This document shows positions 5,773 to 15,700 of a DNA stretch of 19,465 nt, in pieces. A program made the translations under genes and the position numbers. How positions within the stretch are numbered: position 1 is the stretch's first letter; each line of letters starts with the position of its first letter. This DNA comes from an uncultured Verrucomicrobia subdivision 3 bacterium. GTDB taxonomy: Bacteria; Verrucomicrobiota; Verrucomicrobiae; Limisphaerales; UBA11358. Location: contig CAIXPZ010000053.1 in the NCBI GenBank assembly GCA_903921455.1, positions 1-19,465 of the forward strand. Direction: 5' to 3'. A model generated the notes under the pieces. That model worked only from the letters and a program-made list of their open reading frames with translations. It did no database searches and was not told where the DNA came from.

Positions 5773-6555
5773 TTAGTTTTGGCTGGAATCAAATCCAGCC
5801 GGGTCGGCGATACCGATGCCGGTGTAACATACGGTCAGATTCTGTTCGTCGAAAACAAAGTGAGCCGCGAGATAATCAGCCGTCTCGGGATCTTCGGTCC
5901 GGGTTTCATCGATGTGCGCGGCGATGGCCGCTTTCACCTGGTCGAAGGCGGCGCGGGTGCCGGCGTGCCAAGGAACGGCGGTGGGCGTCGGGGTTAATTC
6001 TTTGCGGATGAGCGGGATGGTTTTGACGCCTTCGGCTTGCAGTTCGCCTTTGGCCCATTGGCGCGCCTCGGCGTCGGGTTCGGGTTCCGGCAAAATCTGG
6101 ATGCCAGTCGGTCCCTCTGGATCCACGATAAGGTCGGTGATTTCACCCAGGGCGAAGAACTTGCCGTTGTCACTACGGATAATGGTCACGGCCTTGGCTT
6201 TATGCCCCTGCCGGTCCTGGCCCATCAACAAGAAACATTCCTCCGGGACCGGAGCGGCCAGATCCCCGTCCGGGGCATTCTCCTGATAACCGCCGGGGAA
6301 GGCCATGACGGCGGCGGTGGGAGCGTGCGCCATCGTCAGGAGCCGGGCATCCTTCTGGAACTTAGCCAGTTTGGCATCGGTTTTGTGATCGTGGGTGTAA
6401 AAAAAATGCGCGCCATCGGGGCCGGCCAGAAAGAAAGCAACGGGCAGGCGGCTATGTTGCTGCAGGTAAGATTCGGCAAATGCCGCCGCCGCATCCAGAA
6501 GGGCGTCCAAGTTATTACGATCAGAATCTAGTTTCATTGGCGTCGATTGTGCCAT
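5773..6555 (-). CDS. Unrecognised 260-residue protein, recombinase neighbour
   Basis: I do not recognise the family. The start at 6555 (MAQSTPMKLD) is chosen because the frame upstream overlaps the recombinase gene and reads as Arg/His-rich noise; ATG 6537 is an alternative. There is no signal peptide or membrane segment, so it is likely cytoplasmic. Visible parts are an Ala-rich helix (13-35), a beta-rich core with PVAFFLAGPDGAHFFYTHDH and ECFLLMGQDRQGHKAKAVTI, an acidic proline-rich linker (ILPEPEPDAEARQW, 154-167), and a C-terminal helical region with AAFDQVKAAIAAHIDET and YLAAHFVFDEQNLTVCYTG. It begins 53 bases after the recombinase stop on the same strand, so the two may share a transcript. 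It could be cargo or an accessory factor of that recombinase. Confidence 0.75.
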   Translation of the reverse strand: MAQSTPMKLDSDRNNLDALLDAAAAFAESYLQQHSRLPVAFFLAGPDGAHFFYTHDHKTDAKLAKFQKDARLLTMAHAPTAAVMAFPGGYQENAPDGDLAAPVPEECFLLMGQDRQGHKAKAVTIIRSDNGKFFALGEITDLIVDPEGPTGIQILPEPEPDAEARQWAKGELQAEGVKTIPLIRKELTPTPTAVPWHAGTRAAFDQVKAAIAAHIDETRTEDPETADYLAAHFVFDEQNLTVCYTGIGIADPAGFDSSQN

Positions 6556-6608
6556 GTAGGGTATGTCATCCGTGGACAGGGGGGAGAAAAATTTTGCCCG
6601 GCCGACCG

Positions 6609-7715
6609 TCACGCCGGTTTGGCGGAGGGCAGGAGATTCCAGAATTTTTCGGCGTCGGCCTTGGTGACGAGGGCCATGTAGTGTTTGCGCAGGACGCTTT
6701 CGGAATGGCCGAGGGCGGTGGCGACCTTTTCCGCCGAGCCGGTGTGCGCCAGCCACATGCTGGCGGCGGTGTGGCGGGTGCAGTCCTGTTTCCATTCGGA
6801 CCAGCCGAGCTGGGCGCGCAGTTGCAACAGGCAATAACGTCGCCCCTGTTCGCCTAGCGGCATCAGGCAGTTGAGTTTCTTCGCCAGTTTGAGCCACGCC
6901 ATCACCATCGGCAGGGGATAAACCACGCGCCGCTGGCGCACCTTGGAGGTCTGCGCCTCAACGCGAATCCAGCCTTCTTTGAAATGAACATCCTGCCAGG
7001 TCGTCAACTGAGCCTCTTCGGGCCGCAGGCCGGCGAAGGTGGATAGCACGAACCAGCCCAAGCCGTGGGGATTTTTTCGCAGCCATTTCAGACATTTCTC
7101 AACTTCTTTGACGGTGAACACTGCGGGTGTTTTGTGGTGGAAAATGGACGCTTCAAGCCGGGCGGTGGGGTTGTCCATGCGATAGCCGCGCCGGACGGCA
7201 AAATTCATCAGCGAGGCGATCCGCGCGCGCAATGTGGAGCGGCTGCAGAGTTTCCGAGCGTCCAGAAAGGCTTCCACGTCGTGCAAGCTGATTTTATCCA
7301 CGGGCAGCTCCTCGCGGCCGCGAATGAATTTTTCCAAGACGTTTTGCAATCCGTAAAGATAGCGCGCCGATCGGCCGGAATTACGTTTGGCCACGACCAT
7401 CTCATTCAGCACGTTCTGGAGGGACGGGGCGAGGGAGGGCGCTTCCGTCGGCGCGGCCAGCAAGGCCAGGAGGTCCACGCCGCGCCTTTGAGCCTCGTTG
7501 TAAAGCATCACGAGCTTTTCCTGATCCGGCTGCGGAATGGCCGCGAGCAACTGGCGGACGCCAACGGCTTCCTCGCGCAATTTCGAGGCGTGAGCCTCGG
7601 CTGCCTCCCGACCGGTGAAGAATTTGCGCTTCACCTTGCCCTGATCATGCCAGCGAACGCGCCAGAAACGTTGGCCGCGAACCCGGCATCTGGAGAGGGA
7701 AACTGTGGTCTTCAT
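6609..7715 (-). CDS. Phage/element-type tyrosine recombinase (integrase)
   Basis: This 368-residue protein breaks and rejoins DNA at attachment sites. Counting from the ATG at 7715, catalytic positions are R231 (FAGLRPEEA), K258 (QTSKVRQRR), R314-H (CTRHTAAS), H337 (ALGH) and nucleophile Y346 (RKHY). The first His of the usual H-x-x-R is Asp (D311), a substitution also found in other recombinases of this kind. The N-terminus (residues 7-50) has an arm-binding-like RFWRVRWHDQGKVKRKFFTGREAAEAHA, and a core-binding SAM-like domain follows (about 97-190). It is unrelated in detail to the integron integrase: no EWGW insertion. A GTG at 7724 would add three residues. Neither start has a clear ribosome binding site. 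It marks a possible genomic island with the gene at 5773-6555. Confidence 0.92.
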   Translation of the reverse strand: MKTTVSLSRCRVRGQRFWRVRWHDQGKVKRKFFTGREAAEAHASKLREEAVGVRQLLAAIPQPDQEKLVMLYNEAQRRGVDLLALLAAPTEAPSLAPSLQNVLNEMVVAKRNSGRSARYLYGLQNVLEKFIRGREELPVDKISLHDVEAFLDARKLCSRSTLRARIASLMNFAVRRGYRMDNPTARLEASIFHHKTPAVFTVKEVEKCLKWLRKNPHGLGWFVLSTFAGLRPEEAQLTTWQDVHFKEGWIRVEAQTSKVRQRRVVYPLPMVMAWLKLAKKLNCLMPLGEQGRRYCLLQLRAQLGWSEWKQDCTRHTAASMWLAHTGSAEKVATALGHSESVLRKHYMALVTKADAEKFWNLLPSAKPA

Positions 7716-7735
7716 TGTTGCCACATGTTGCCACT
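7716..7735. repeat. Tandem 10-bp repeat TGTTGCCAC(A/T) at the recombinase start
   Basis: TGTTGCCACA (7716-7725) and TGTTGCCACT (7726-7735) are adjacent copies matching at nine of ten bases, directly before the ATG at 7715. Helical-period spacing suits protein binding: an operator, or an attachment or arm site. Confidence 0.6.
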
Positions 7736-7756
7736 AATGGGTTTTTTAATCAAGTG

Positions 7757-7786
7757 TGAATCGGTTTGAATCGGTCTGAACCGAAG
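7757..7786. repeat. Tandem 10-bp repeats TGAATCGGT(T/C) upstream of the recombinase
   Basis: TGAATCGGTT (7757-7766), TGAATCGGTC (7767-7776) and a weaker third copy, TGAACCGAAG (7777-7786), follow head to tail. The block also holds a dyad, TCGGTT (7761-7766) with AACCGA (7779-7784). This is the gap between the recombinase and the methyltransferase gene. Confidence 0.6.
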
Positions 7787-7835
7787 GCGAGACAATTGAT
7801 ATATGTGCTGTGTCTATTGTGTGAAAGTGTATTAT

Positions 7836-8669
7836 CTATTGCGCCGACCACAGTTTGCCGAATCTTTGCCGGTTCACCTCGTAGAGAAACACCGCCGCTG
7901 CCGCGCTGACGTTGAGCGAATCCACCTCGTTCGCCATCGGAATTACCACCGCCTCGTCGCACGCGGCGAGCACGGGCGGCGAAATGCCCTGGCCTTCGCT
8001 GCCGAAAACCACGCAGCAGTCGCCGGTGAAGTCGGCCTGCGACAAAATCTTTCTATCGGTGTGCGGATGCGCAGCGACGCAGCGAACGCCGTTCGCCTGC
8101 AACGCGCGTAAGGTTTCGGGTAGATTGTAAGATTCCAGCGCGGGCAATTTAAAGATGGCGCCCATCGAGTTGCGCACCGTGCGGCGCAGATACAGGCTGC
8201 TGCAGGTCTCGCCGGCGATCAGCGCTGAGACGCCGAACGCCACGCAGTTGCGCATGAGCGTGCCGACATTTTCCGCGTTGGAAAGGCCGTCCATCGCGAC
8301 GAACAGGCGGGGGCGCGGGCTGAGGGCAAGAATTTTTTCCAGCGTATATGTCGTCGGAATTTTTCCGATTGCCAGCACGCCTTGATAAACCTCAAAGCCG
8401 ACCATCTCCGCCATCAACGGCTTGTCACAGACGTAAATCGTGATGTCTTTTTCCAGTCGTGCGCGCAGGCGCGGTTCGTATTCGGCCAGGCACTCTTGGA
8501 TCAGCAGCACGGAGACGACGGGAAAGTCACTTTCCAACATCCGGTCCAAAACCTTGTCGCCTTCCACCACGAAGATGCCGAGCTTGGCGTGCGCGGCGGA
8601 GCGCTTGAGGGTGCGATACGGCGCCAGCTCCGGCAGGTCGAGCGAGGTGATTCTTTCGATACGGAGCAT
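7836..8669 (-). CDS. SpoU/TrmH-family RNA 2'-O-methyltransferase
   Basis: This 277-residue SPOUT-fold enzyme is predicted to methylate a ribose 2'-OH in rRNA or tRNA using S-adenosylmethionine. All three SpoU motifs are visible: motif 1 NAENVGTLMRN (131-141), with R140; motif 2 VFGSEGQGIS (221-230); motif 3 IPMANEVDSLNVSAAAAVF (243-261). The RRTVRNSMGAIFKLP stretch (162-176) is also typical. The N-terminal part (about 15-100, with FVVEGDKVLDRML) matches the substrate-binding domain found in RlmB/TrmH-like members, so rRNA is the likelier target, but the exact nucleotide cannot be called. It starts 7 bases after the stop of the metallo-hydrolase gene on the same strand, so they are probably co-transcribed. 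Confidence 0.94.
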   Translation of the reverse strand: MLRIERITSLDLPELAPYRTLKRSAAHAKLGIFVVEGDKVLDRMLESDFPVVSVLLIQECLAEYEPRLRARLEKDITIYVCDKPLMAEMVGFEVYQGVLAIGKIPTTYTLEKILALSPRPRLFVAMDGLSNAENVGTLMRNCVAFGVSALIAGETCSSLYLRRTVRNSMGAIFKLPALESYNLPETLRALQANGVRCVAAHPHTDRKILSQADFTGDCCVVFGSEGQGISPPVLAACDEAVVIPMANEVDSLNVSAAAAVFLYEVNRQRFGKLWSAQ

Positions 8670-8676
8670 GATTTGT

Positions 8677-9522
8677 TTACACCGTCAGTGTCGCGCAGGG
8701 CACGTCCTGCGCGGCGACTTGCAGTTGAACGTGGGTAGCGCCGATGTGATGGAGTTGCTCGGCCATGACGTGCTGCGCGAGTTCGGGCTTGTTGCATTCG
8801 CGGCTCAAATGCGCGAGGTAAAGTTGCTTTAGCCCGGCGGACATGATTTGTGCGATGGTCTCCGCCGCGGTGGGGTTGGAGATATGGCCGTGGCGCCCCA
8901 GGATGCGCTGCTTCAGTGCCCAGGAGCGCCGCGGACAATCCTGCAGCATCTTTACGTCATGATTGGATTCAAGAACCAGGACGTTCGCGATTCGAATGCG
9001 GTCGAGCACGAGTTTGGTGACATGGCCAAGATCCGTGGCGAAACCTATGTTGGCGGAGGCGGTGCGTAATATAAATCCAACCGGATCCTGCGCGTCATGC
9101 GGAATGGAAAAAGTTTCGATGCCGACATCGCCGATCTCAAAACCGCCGCCGGTGTCGAACAGCCGCCAGTCGATTTTCGCCTTCAGATGTTCGGTGCCTT
9201 CCGTCCCGGCGAAGGCGGGTTTCTTTTTTGAGTCCCATTTGCTTTTGAATGCCCAGACGGTGCCGTCCTGTGTGCCGCGATTGCAGAAGACCGGGATATG
9301 AAATTTATCAGCCAGCCCTAGCAGTCCGCTGATGTGGTCGCTGTGTTCGTGGGTGAGGAGAATGGCGGAAAGATTTTCCGGTGCCTTGCCGATGGTGGCG
9401 AGTCGCTTGCGGATTTGCAGCGGCGAGAAGCCGGCATCTACGAGGATGCGGGCTTCGGCGGTCTCGACGTAGGCGCAGTTGCCGGACGAGCCGCTGCCGA
9501 GGATGGTGAATTGGACGGACAC
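8677..9522 (-). CDS. MBL-fold metallo-hydrolase, YycJ/WalJ type
   Basis: This 281-residue beta-lactamase-fold enzyme binds two metal ions. T-H58-E-H60-S-D62-H63 is the metal signature; H142 (PHDAQDP), D164 (FATDLGH) and H238 (LAHLSRECN) complete the site. The N-terminal GSGSSGNC (9-16) and LAHLSRECN are hallmarks of the YycJ/WalJ group of single-domain putative exonucleases linked in Firmicutes to DNA repair and replication (family knowledge). No WalK/WalR genes are nearby, so the Firmicutes name is not transferred. The start codon is GTG (9522); no ribosome binding site stands out. It leads a two-gene minus-strand unit with the RNA methyltransferase and is divergent from the peptidase genes. 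Confidence 0.93.
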   Translation of the reverse strand: MSVQFTILGSGSSGNCAYVETAEARILVDAGFSPLQIRKRLATIGKAPENLSAILLTHEHSDHISGLLGLADKFHIPVFCNRGTQDGTVWAFKSKWDSKKKPAFAGTEGTEHLKAKIDWRLFDTGGGFEIGDVGIETFSIPHDAQDPVGFILRTASANIGFATDLGHVTKLVLDRIRIANVLVLESNHDVKMLQDCPRRSWALKQRILGRHGHISNPTAAETIAQIMSAGLKQLYLAHLSRECNKPELAQHVMAEQLHHIGATHVQLQVAAQDVPCATLTV

Positions 9523-9576
9523 GCAGGGAAATTAGTGCGGAAACCGGTAGGCGGAAAGCGGAAACCACGCCGGCAA

Positions 9577-9585
9577 TGGTATAAT
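9577..9585 (+). promoter_or_regulatory. Extended -10 promoter candidate for the peptidase pair
   Basis: TGGTATAAT (9577-9585) contains a perfect TATAAT with the TG-n extension, which can replace a -35 box; none is evident. It implies a leader of about 160 bases before the ATG at 9752. A TTGACA at 9663-9668 lies closer, but only TAGCCT follows at 16 bases. The divergent gap (9523-9751) also has GCGGAAA repeats near 9536-9567 with no assigned role. Confidence 0.45.
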
Positions 9586-9751
9586 CTAAATCCGGTTCTT
9601 AATCGAGATCGCTGTTTTTTAGATGCCATTTATCCTGACGATTAGGATTATGACTGTGCAAATTGACAAGGCTGCTGGATGGGGTAGCCTTTGGTTAAGG
9701 CATTTTGCGAGATTGGGAACGCAAAGTGCTTTATTTTATATCCGGCGAATC

Positions 9752-12700
9752 ATGTTTTGCAAAACCAGTAGTTTTAAAGCCTTGGCTGCCTTCCTTCTAG
9801 TTTGGGCAGTTGGGGTGTGTCCTGTTTTTGGTGGCGGGTTGAAAGCCTTGAATGATCATGTGCCGCCCATCATCAGCAAACTCCAATCCGTTGGCGATCT
9901 GCCGCCGACCAATGAGCTTTGGTTGGCGATTGGATTGCCGCTGCGCGACCCGGCGGGTTTGAACCGTTTTCTCATGGAAGTTTACGACCCGGCCAGTCCC
10001 AGCTTTCGCCATTACCTGTCGCCGCAGGAATTCACCACGCAGTTTGGCCCTTCGGAACAGGATTACGCGGCGGTCAAGGCATTTGCCCTTGCCAATGGTT
10101 TTCAAATCACTGGCACCCATGAAAACCGCCTGCTGCTGGATGTGCGGGCGAAGGTGGCCGACATCCAGCGGGCGTTTCATTTGAATTTACGGAAGTTCAA
10201 ACATCCGGACAAAACGCGCGACTTCTTCGCCCCGGATGTGGAGCCGAAGGTGGACGTAATGCTGCCGATTGCCGATGTGAGCGGCTTGAGTAATTACAAA
10301 TTACCTCATCCAAAGTTGGTGAAAAAAAAGGCCGTGACGGGCAGCGCCGTGGCCAAGTCCGGTTCCGCGCCAAACGGTGATTTTCTGGGCGATGATTTTC
10401 GCGCGGCGTATGTGCCGGGCACGACCTTGACGGGCGCGGGGCAGATGGTTGGATTGCTACAGTTCGATGGGTATTACTCGCGCGATGTGGCGGCGTATGC
10501 GTCGGCGGCGGGTGGCGGCCGGTCCAGCATTCCCATCCAGACGGTTTTGTTGGACGGCTACAACGGTGTGCCGACCACGGGAGCCAACAGCGGTAATGGC
10601 GAAGTGGCGTTGGATATTCAAATGGCGATGGCGATGGCGCCGGGATTGTCTAAGATAATTATTTTCACCGGCGGGCCGAACGGTTCGCAGAATGACATTC
10701 TGAACGTGATGGCGGCGAGCAATTCGGTTAAAAATTTAAGCTGTTCCTGGGGGTGGGGCGGCGGGCCGCGCACGACCACCGATGCGATTTTTCAGCAGAT
10801 GGCGGCGCAGGGACAGTCGTTCTTCAACGCGTCGGGCGACAGCGATGCTTTCACTACGGGTGCCAACTCGGTCAATGGTGTGGACAGCACTGCAACCGCC
10901 AATGCGCCGTCCAGTTCGCCCTACATCACGCAAGTGGGCGGCACCACCTTGACGATGAGCGGATCGGGCAGTGCGTGGCAGTCGGAATCCGTCTGGAATT
11001 GGGGCGGTGGCAGCGGCAGTAGCGGTGGCATCAGCAGTTACTATGCGATTCCCGACTGGCAGGTTGGCCTCAATATGTCGTTAAATCAAGGTTCCACCAC
11101 CAAGCGCAACATCCCCGACGTGGCGCTCGCGGCGGACAATGTTTATTCCTATTCAGACAACGGCGCTTCGGGCTCCGTGGGCGGCACCAGCTGTGCGGCT
11201 CCGCTCTGGGCGGGGTTGATGGCTTTGGCCAATCAGCAAGCGGCGGCGAACGGCAAGCCGTCCGTTGGCTTGATCAACCAGGCGGTTTATGCCATCGGCG
11301 CGGGGGCGGATTATGCCCAGGCATTTCACGACATTACCAAAGGCGACAATACTTGGAGCAGCAGTTCAGCGCAATTTTATGCCGTAAGCGGCTACGATTT
11401 GTGCACGGGGTGGGGCACCCCGGCAGGGCAGGGCCTGATTGATGCCTTGGTGGGGCAAGGCAGTTCGGTGTCGAACTCGTTGGAAATTATCTCTAACCCC
11501 CAAATCACGGCCGTGGGGCCGGTTGGTGGGCCGTTTGAATCATCAAACACCATCATCACGCTGACCAACTCCGGCGCATCGCCGCTTACCTGGTCGCTGG
11601 CCAATCCGACCGCCGTGACTTGGTTGAAAATTTCTCCGACAAGCGGCACGCTTGATCCGCAGGCGACGACCAATCTGACGGTCAGCTTCACCTCGGCGGT
11701 CACCAATCTGGCGGCGGGGAATTATTCCGCCACGTTCCAATTTAGCAACCCGACTTCAACGGCGCTGTTGTTGGTTCCTGTCCAGCTTCAAGTGTTGCCC
11801 TTAATCTCTGTGCAGCCGGCCGCCGGCTTCAACGCCGTCGGGCCGTTGGGCGGGGCGTTTGTCCCTACGGCCCAGGTTTTTAGCATCACCAACCTCGGCG
11901 GCACGGCGTTTCCCTGGAAACTGGTAAAATCCGGAACCTGGTTCACCGTCAGCCAGACGAGCGGCACCGTGGGGCCTCGCAGCCAGGCCAATTTCACGGT
12001 CAGCCTCAATTCCGCAGCCAACAAACTTAAAGCCGGTGTTTACAAGGAATCGGTTTCGGTGCGAAACAGTAAAAATAAAACTCTGCAAAGCCTGCCTTTG
12101 ACGTTGAGCGTTGCTCAGAACATTGTGGCCAACGGCGGTTTTGAATCCGGTGATTTTACCGGCTGGACGTTGAATGCCAGCACCACCACGGTCGGCAACC
12201 GCACCGGACTTGTTCACGGCGGCCATTATGGCGCGCTGTTGGGGCAAGCCGCCACGCTTGGTTATCTTTCCCAGACCTTGCCCACGATTGCCGGTCAAAC
12301 CTATCAGCTGTCACTGTGGACCGTTAACCCTAATAATACTTATGGGGCATCGCCGAATGAGTTCTTGGTCCAATGGGAGGGATCTACGATTTTTGATCAG
12401 GTGGATCGGCCGTTAGGCGCGTGGACCAATCTGCTATTCACTGTCACCGCTACGACGTCCGGCTCGCTCCTACAGATCGGTTTTCGCGATGACCCGTATT
12501 ATCTCGGCCTGGACGACATCAGCGTGAAGCCGGTGGCGGTGCCGCACCTCCGCACAATTGTCCAAAGTCCCGCCGCCTTTAATTTCACCTTCGCCACCAC
12601 GCCCGGCACGGTGTATCAAGCGCAATACAAGACCAACCTAGCGCAAACCGACTGGGCTGATTTGGGCGGCCCCGTCTTGTCGGGAACGGATACGCTGAAG

Positions 12701-12763
12701 TTTGCCGACACAAATATTGCGGATTTTCCGCAGAAGTTTTACCGGTTGATTCCCGTTCGCTGA
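9752..12763 (+). CDS. Secreted S53 peptidase (sedolisin/kumamolisin type) with BACON-like and lectin-like modules
   Basis: This 1003-residue secreted acid serine-carboxyl endopeptidase has a signal peptide at residues 1-27; the ATG at 9752 is chosen because the open frame from 9623 would bury it. The pro-kumamolisin domain spans about 35-185 (LPLRDPAGLNRFL, HYLSPQEF, FGPSEQDY). The catalytic domain (about 205-568) shows E284 and D288 (GEVALDIQ), D363 (SGDSDAF) and S480 (GGTSCAAPLWAG). The calcium site is D527-I528 plus GYDLCTGWGTP. Then come two BACON-like repeats (about 575-683 and 684-785), a jelly-roll carbohydrate-binding-like domain starting NGGFESGDF (794 to about 928), and a C-terminal module ending FPQKFYRL. 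The catalytic set is complete. It is followed after 12 bases by a paralogue, so both are probably expressed together for extracellular protein degradation. Confidence 0.93.
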   Translation: MFCKTSSFKALAAFLLVWAVGVCPVFGGGLKALNDHVPPIISKLQSVGDLPPTNELWLAIGLPLRDPAGLNRFLMEVYDPASPSFRHYLSPQEFTTQFGPSEQDYAAVKAFALANGFQITGTHENRLLLDVRAKVADIQRAFHLNLRKFKHPDKTRDFFAPDVEPKVDVMLPIADVSGLSNYKLPHPKLVKKKAVTGSAVAKSGSAPNGDFLGDDFRAAYVPGTTLTGAGQMVGLLQFDGYYSRDVAAYASAAGGGRSSIPIQTVLLDGYNGVPTTGANSGNGEVALDIQMAMAMAPGLSKIIIFTGGPNGSQNDILNVMAASNSVKNLSCSWGWGGGPRTTTDAIFQQMAAQGQSFFNASGDSDAFTTGANSVNGVDSTATANAPSSSPYITQVGGTTLTMSGSGSAWQSESVWNWGGGSGSSGGISSYYAIPDWQVGLNMSLNQGSTTKRNIPDVALAADNVYSYSDNGASGSVGGTSCAAPLWAGLMALANQQAAANGKPSVGLINQAVYAIGAGADYAQAFHDITKGDNTWSSSSAQFYAVSGYDLCTGWGTPAGQGLIDALVGQGSSVSNSLEIISNPQITAVGPVGGPFESSNTIITLTNSGASPLTWSLANPTAVTWLKISPTSGTLDPQATTNLTVSFTSAVTNLAAGNYSATFQFSNPTSTALLLVPVQLQVLPLISVQPAAGFNAVGPLGGAFVPTAQVFSITNLGGTAFPWKLVKSGTWFTVSQTSGTVGPRSQANFTVSLNSAANKLKAGVYKESVSVRNSKNKTLQSLPLTLSVAQNIVANGGFESGDFTGWTLNASTTTVGNRTGLVHGGHYGALLGQAATLGYLSQTLPTIAGQTYQLSLWTVNPNNTYGASPNEFLVQWEGSTIFDQVDRPLGAWTNLLFTVTATTSGSLLQIGFRDDPYYLGLDDISVKPVAVPHLRTIVQSPAAFNFTFATTPGTVYQAQYKTNLAQTDWADLGGPVLSGTDTLKFADTNIADFPQKFYRLIPVR

Positions 12764-12775
12764 TTTGGATCAAGC

Positions 12776-15700
12776 ATGTTTCTACAGCAGCCCCAAACCG
12801 ACGCCTTGCTGACGCCGCCGACTTGGCTGGCTTTTGTTAGGTATTTTTTGAAGGTCGTATTTCCTCCCAAAAAAATTGATTCGATCGCGCTCGTTTTTTG
12901 CGTGGCTGGAATGACGGCTTTCAGCGGGGAACCAGATCGGGTTGCTTTGCGCGAACATGTGCCGAGAGTGGTTGCTGGTCTGACTCCGCTGGGACAGTTG
13001 CCGGCGACGAACCGGCTCCAACTCGCCATTGGCCTGCCGCTGCGGAATCAAACTCAACTGGATGAACTGCTTAGTCAGCTGTATGACTCCGCCAGCACTA
13101 ACTATCACCGGTTTCTCACCTCGCCGGAATTTACCGCGCGTTTCGGGCCGACGGAAAAGGAGTATCAGGCGGTGAAGGCATTTGCGCGCAGTCATGGTTT
13201 TGTGATTGCTGGCACGCAGAGCAATCGGCTGGTGCTGGACGTGCAGGCCGACGCGGGGAACGTCGAGCAGGCATTTCATGTCACCTTGCGAAAGTTCCGG
13301 CATCCGTCTGAGGCACGCGATTTTTTTGCGCCGGACACCGAGCCTTCCGTGCCAACGAACCTGCCGGTGGCGGACATGTGGGGCTTGAGCGATTACGGTC
13401 GGGCGAAGCCGCAGTCGCATAAGCTTGATCCGTTGCAGATCCGTCCGCTGGGCGGTTCTGGCCCTGGTGGTTATTACGCCGGCAATGATTTTCGCAACGC
13501 CTATGCGCCGGGCACCACGCTGGACGGCGCAGGTCAATCCGTCGGTTTGCTGGAGTTTTCCAGTTATTTTTCGACGGATATCACCAGCTACGAAAACACC
13601 ATTGGCCTGACCAATTATGTGCCGGTGAACAATGTGGTGCTGCCGGGCGGAACCCCTGGCACCGCTAATAATTCTGAAGTGGCGCTGGATATCGAAGTGG
13701 CGATCGCGATGGCCCCGGCATTGTCGCAGGTGATCGTTTATGAAATTAAATCGATCAATCCCAGTTCCATCGTGAGTCGCATGGCCAGCGACAATCTGGC
13801 CAAGCAATTGAGTTCATCTTGGACGTGGAGCGGCGGGCCAAGCACGACGGTGGAAAACGCCTTCAAGCAGATGGCGGCACAGGGTCAGTCATTTTTTCAG
13901 GCTTCCGGCGACAGCGATGCCTATACCGGCGCGCAGATTTTGGATAATTCCCTCCAGGTTAATTCCCCGGTGGGCAGCACCAACATCACCGCCGTCGGGG
14001 GGACCACTTTGACGATGAGCGGCACCGGCAATTCGTGGTCGTCCGAAACGGTTTGGAACTACCACATCTATGGCGGTGCCAATGCCAATGTCGGGTCCGG
14101 CGGTGGCATCAGTTCCTATTACAAGACGCCCTCTTGGCAGTCCGGGCTGGACATGAGCTCCAATCTGGGATCGTCAGTCTGGCGTAATGTGCCCGATGTG
14201 GCGTTGACCGCCGATGGCGTTTATGTGGCCTACAATAACGGCGGCTCTGGTGGCATGGCGGGCACGAGTTGCGCCGCCCCGCTCTGGGCGGGGTTCTGCG
14301 CGCTGGCCAACCAGTTTTCCGTCGCGACAAATGGCACGACCCTCGGGTTTCTGAATCCGGCGTTTTATGCCATCGCCAGTTCGAGCTGCTATGCGAATTG
14401 TTTTCATGACATCACCACTGGCAATAATGTTGGCACCAATACCGCCGGCCTGTTCAATGCCCTCGCTGGCTACGACCTTTGCACTGGGCTCGGCACACCC
14501 GGTGGCACGAATCTGATAACCGCCCTCGTCTGGCCGCCGCCGATTTTTCTGGCGCAGCCGGTCGGCCGGAATGTGACCAACGGTGTCAGCGTGGCGATCA
14601 GCGCCACGGTCGGAGGGACGCCGCCATTTGCTTACGTCTGGCTGTTCAACGGCACCAATCTGTCGGACGGCGGAAACATCTCTGGCTCGGCCAGCAATGT
14701 GTTGTCCATCACCTCGGCCACGACCAATAACCTGGGCAGTTATCAGCTGGTGGTTACCAACGCCACGGGTATCAATACCAGCAGCGTCGCGGTTTTGAAT
14801 GTCGGCATAGCGCCGGTTGTGGTCACGCAGCCGACGAACCTGACCATTCTCGCTGGCGGCAGTGCGATTTTCAGTTCGGGGGTTGCCGGTTCGACTCCGC
14901 TTGTTTACCAATGGCGTAAAAATGGCACCAACCTGTCCAACGGCACCGGTATTTCTGGCGTGACGAACAACCTGCTGACGCTCACCGCCGTCACCACCAA
15001 TAGCACCGGCAGCTACTCGCTCTTCACGACCAACCTTTTCGGTGTGGTCACCAGCAGCGTCGCCTCCCTGACCGTGGTGCTGCCGCCGTCCCTTGTCACC
15101 TCCACGCTGACCAACCGCACCCTTGAATGCGGCAGGAACACCAACTCCTTTTCCTTCACCACCGTTGGCACCCCGCCGCTCGCCATCCAGTGGAGCTTCG
15201 ACAGCGTGGCCGTGACCGGCGCCACCAACAACAGCTTTGCGCTCACCAACCTGAACCTGCCCAGCCACACGGTTTCCGTCACTGTCACCAATCTTTACGG
15301 CAGCGTGACCAGCAATGCCTTGTTGACGGTTCGCGACACGCTTGTGCCGGTCATCACTCTGCTTGGCCCGAACCCGCTTATGAATGAACTGGGTTCCACG
15401 TTCACCGACCCCGGTGCAACCGCCAGCGACACCTGCGCTGGCGCCGTTGCCGTCGCCGTCAGCGGCAGCGTCAACCCCGGTCTGGTCGGCACCAACACGC
15501 TGACTTACACCGCCAGCGACGGCAACGGCAACGTCAAGACCAACACGCGCTCGGTCATCGTCCGCGACACCACGCCGCCGGCGATTGCCTGGAGCTTTAC
15601 GAATCTGGTGTTGGTGGCGGACAACAATTGCAGCGCCCGGATGCCGAATGTGACCGGCACAAATTACCTTCTCGCCACGGACTTGTCTGGCGCGCTCACG

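Noticed and set aside
8677..9522. Assigning the name walJ and a WalRK two-component operon
   Set aside because: Only the hydrolase is present; no histidine kinase or response regulator is nearby, so the Firmicutes operon name is not supported.
9623..9751. Upstream extension of the first peptidase by 43 codons
   Set aside because: It would place a good signal peptide 43 residues inside the protein. The ATG at 9752 gives a normal secreted N-terminus.
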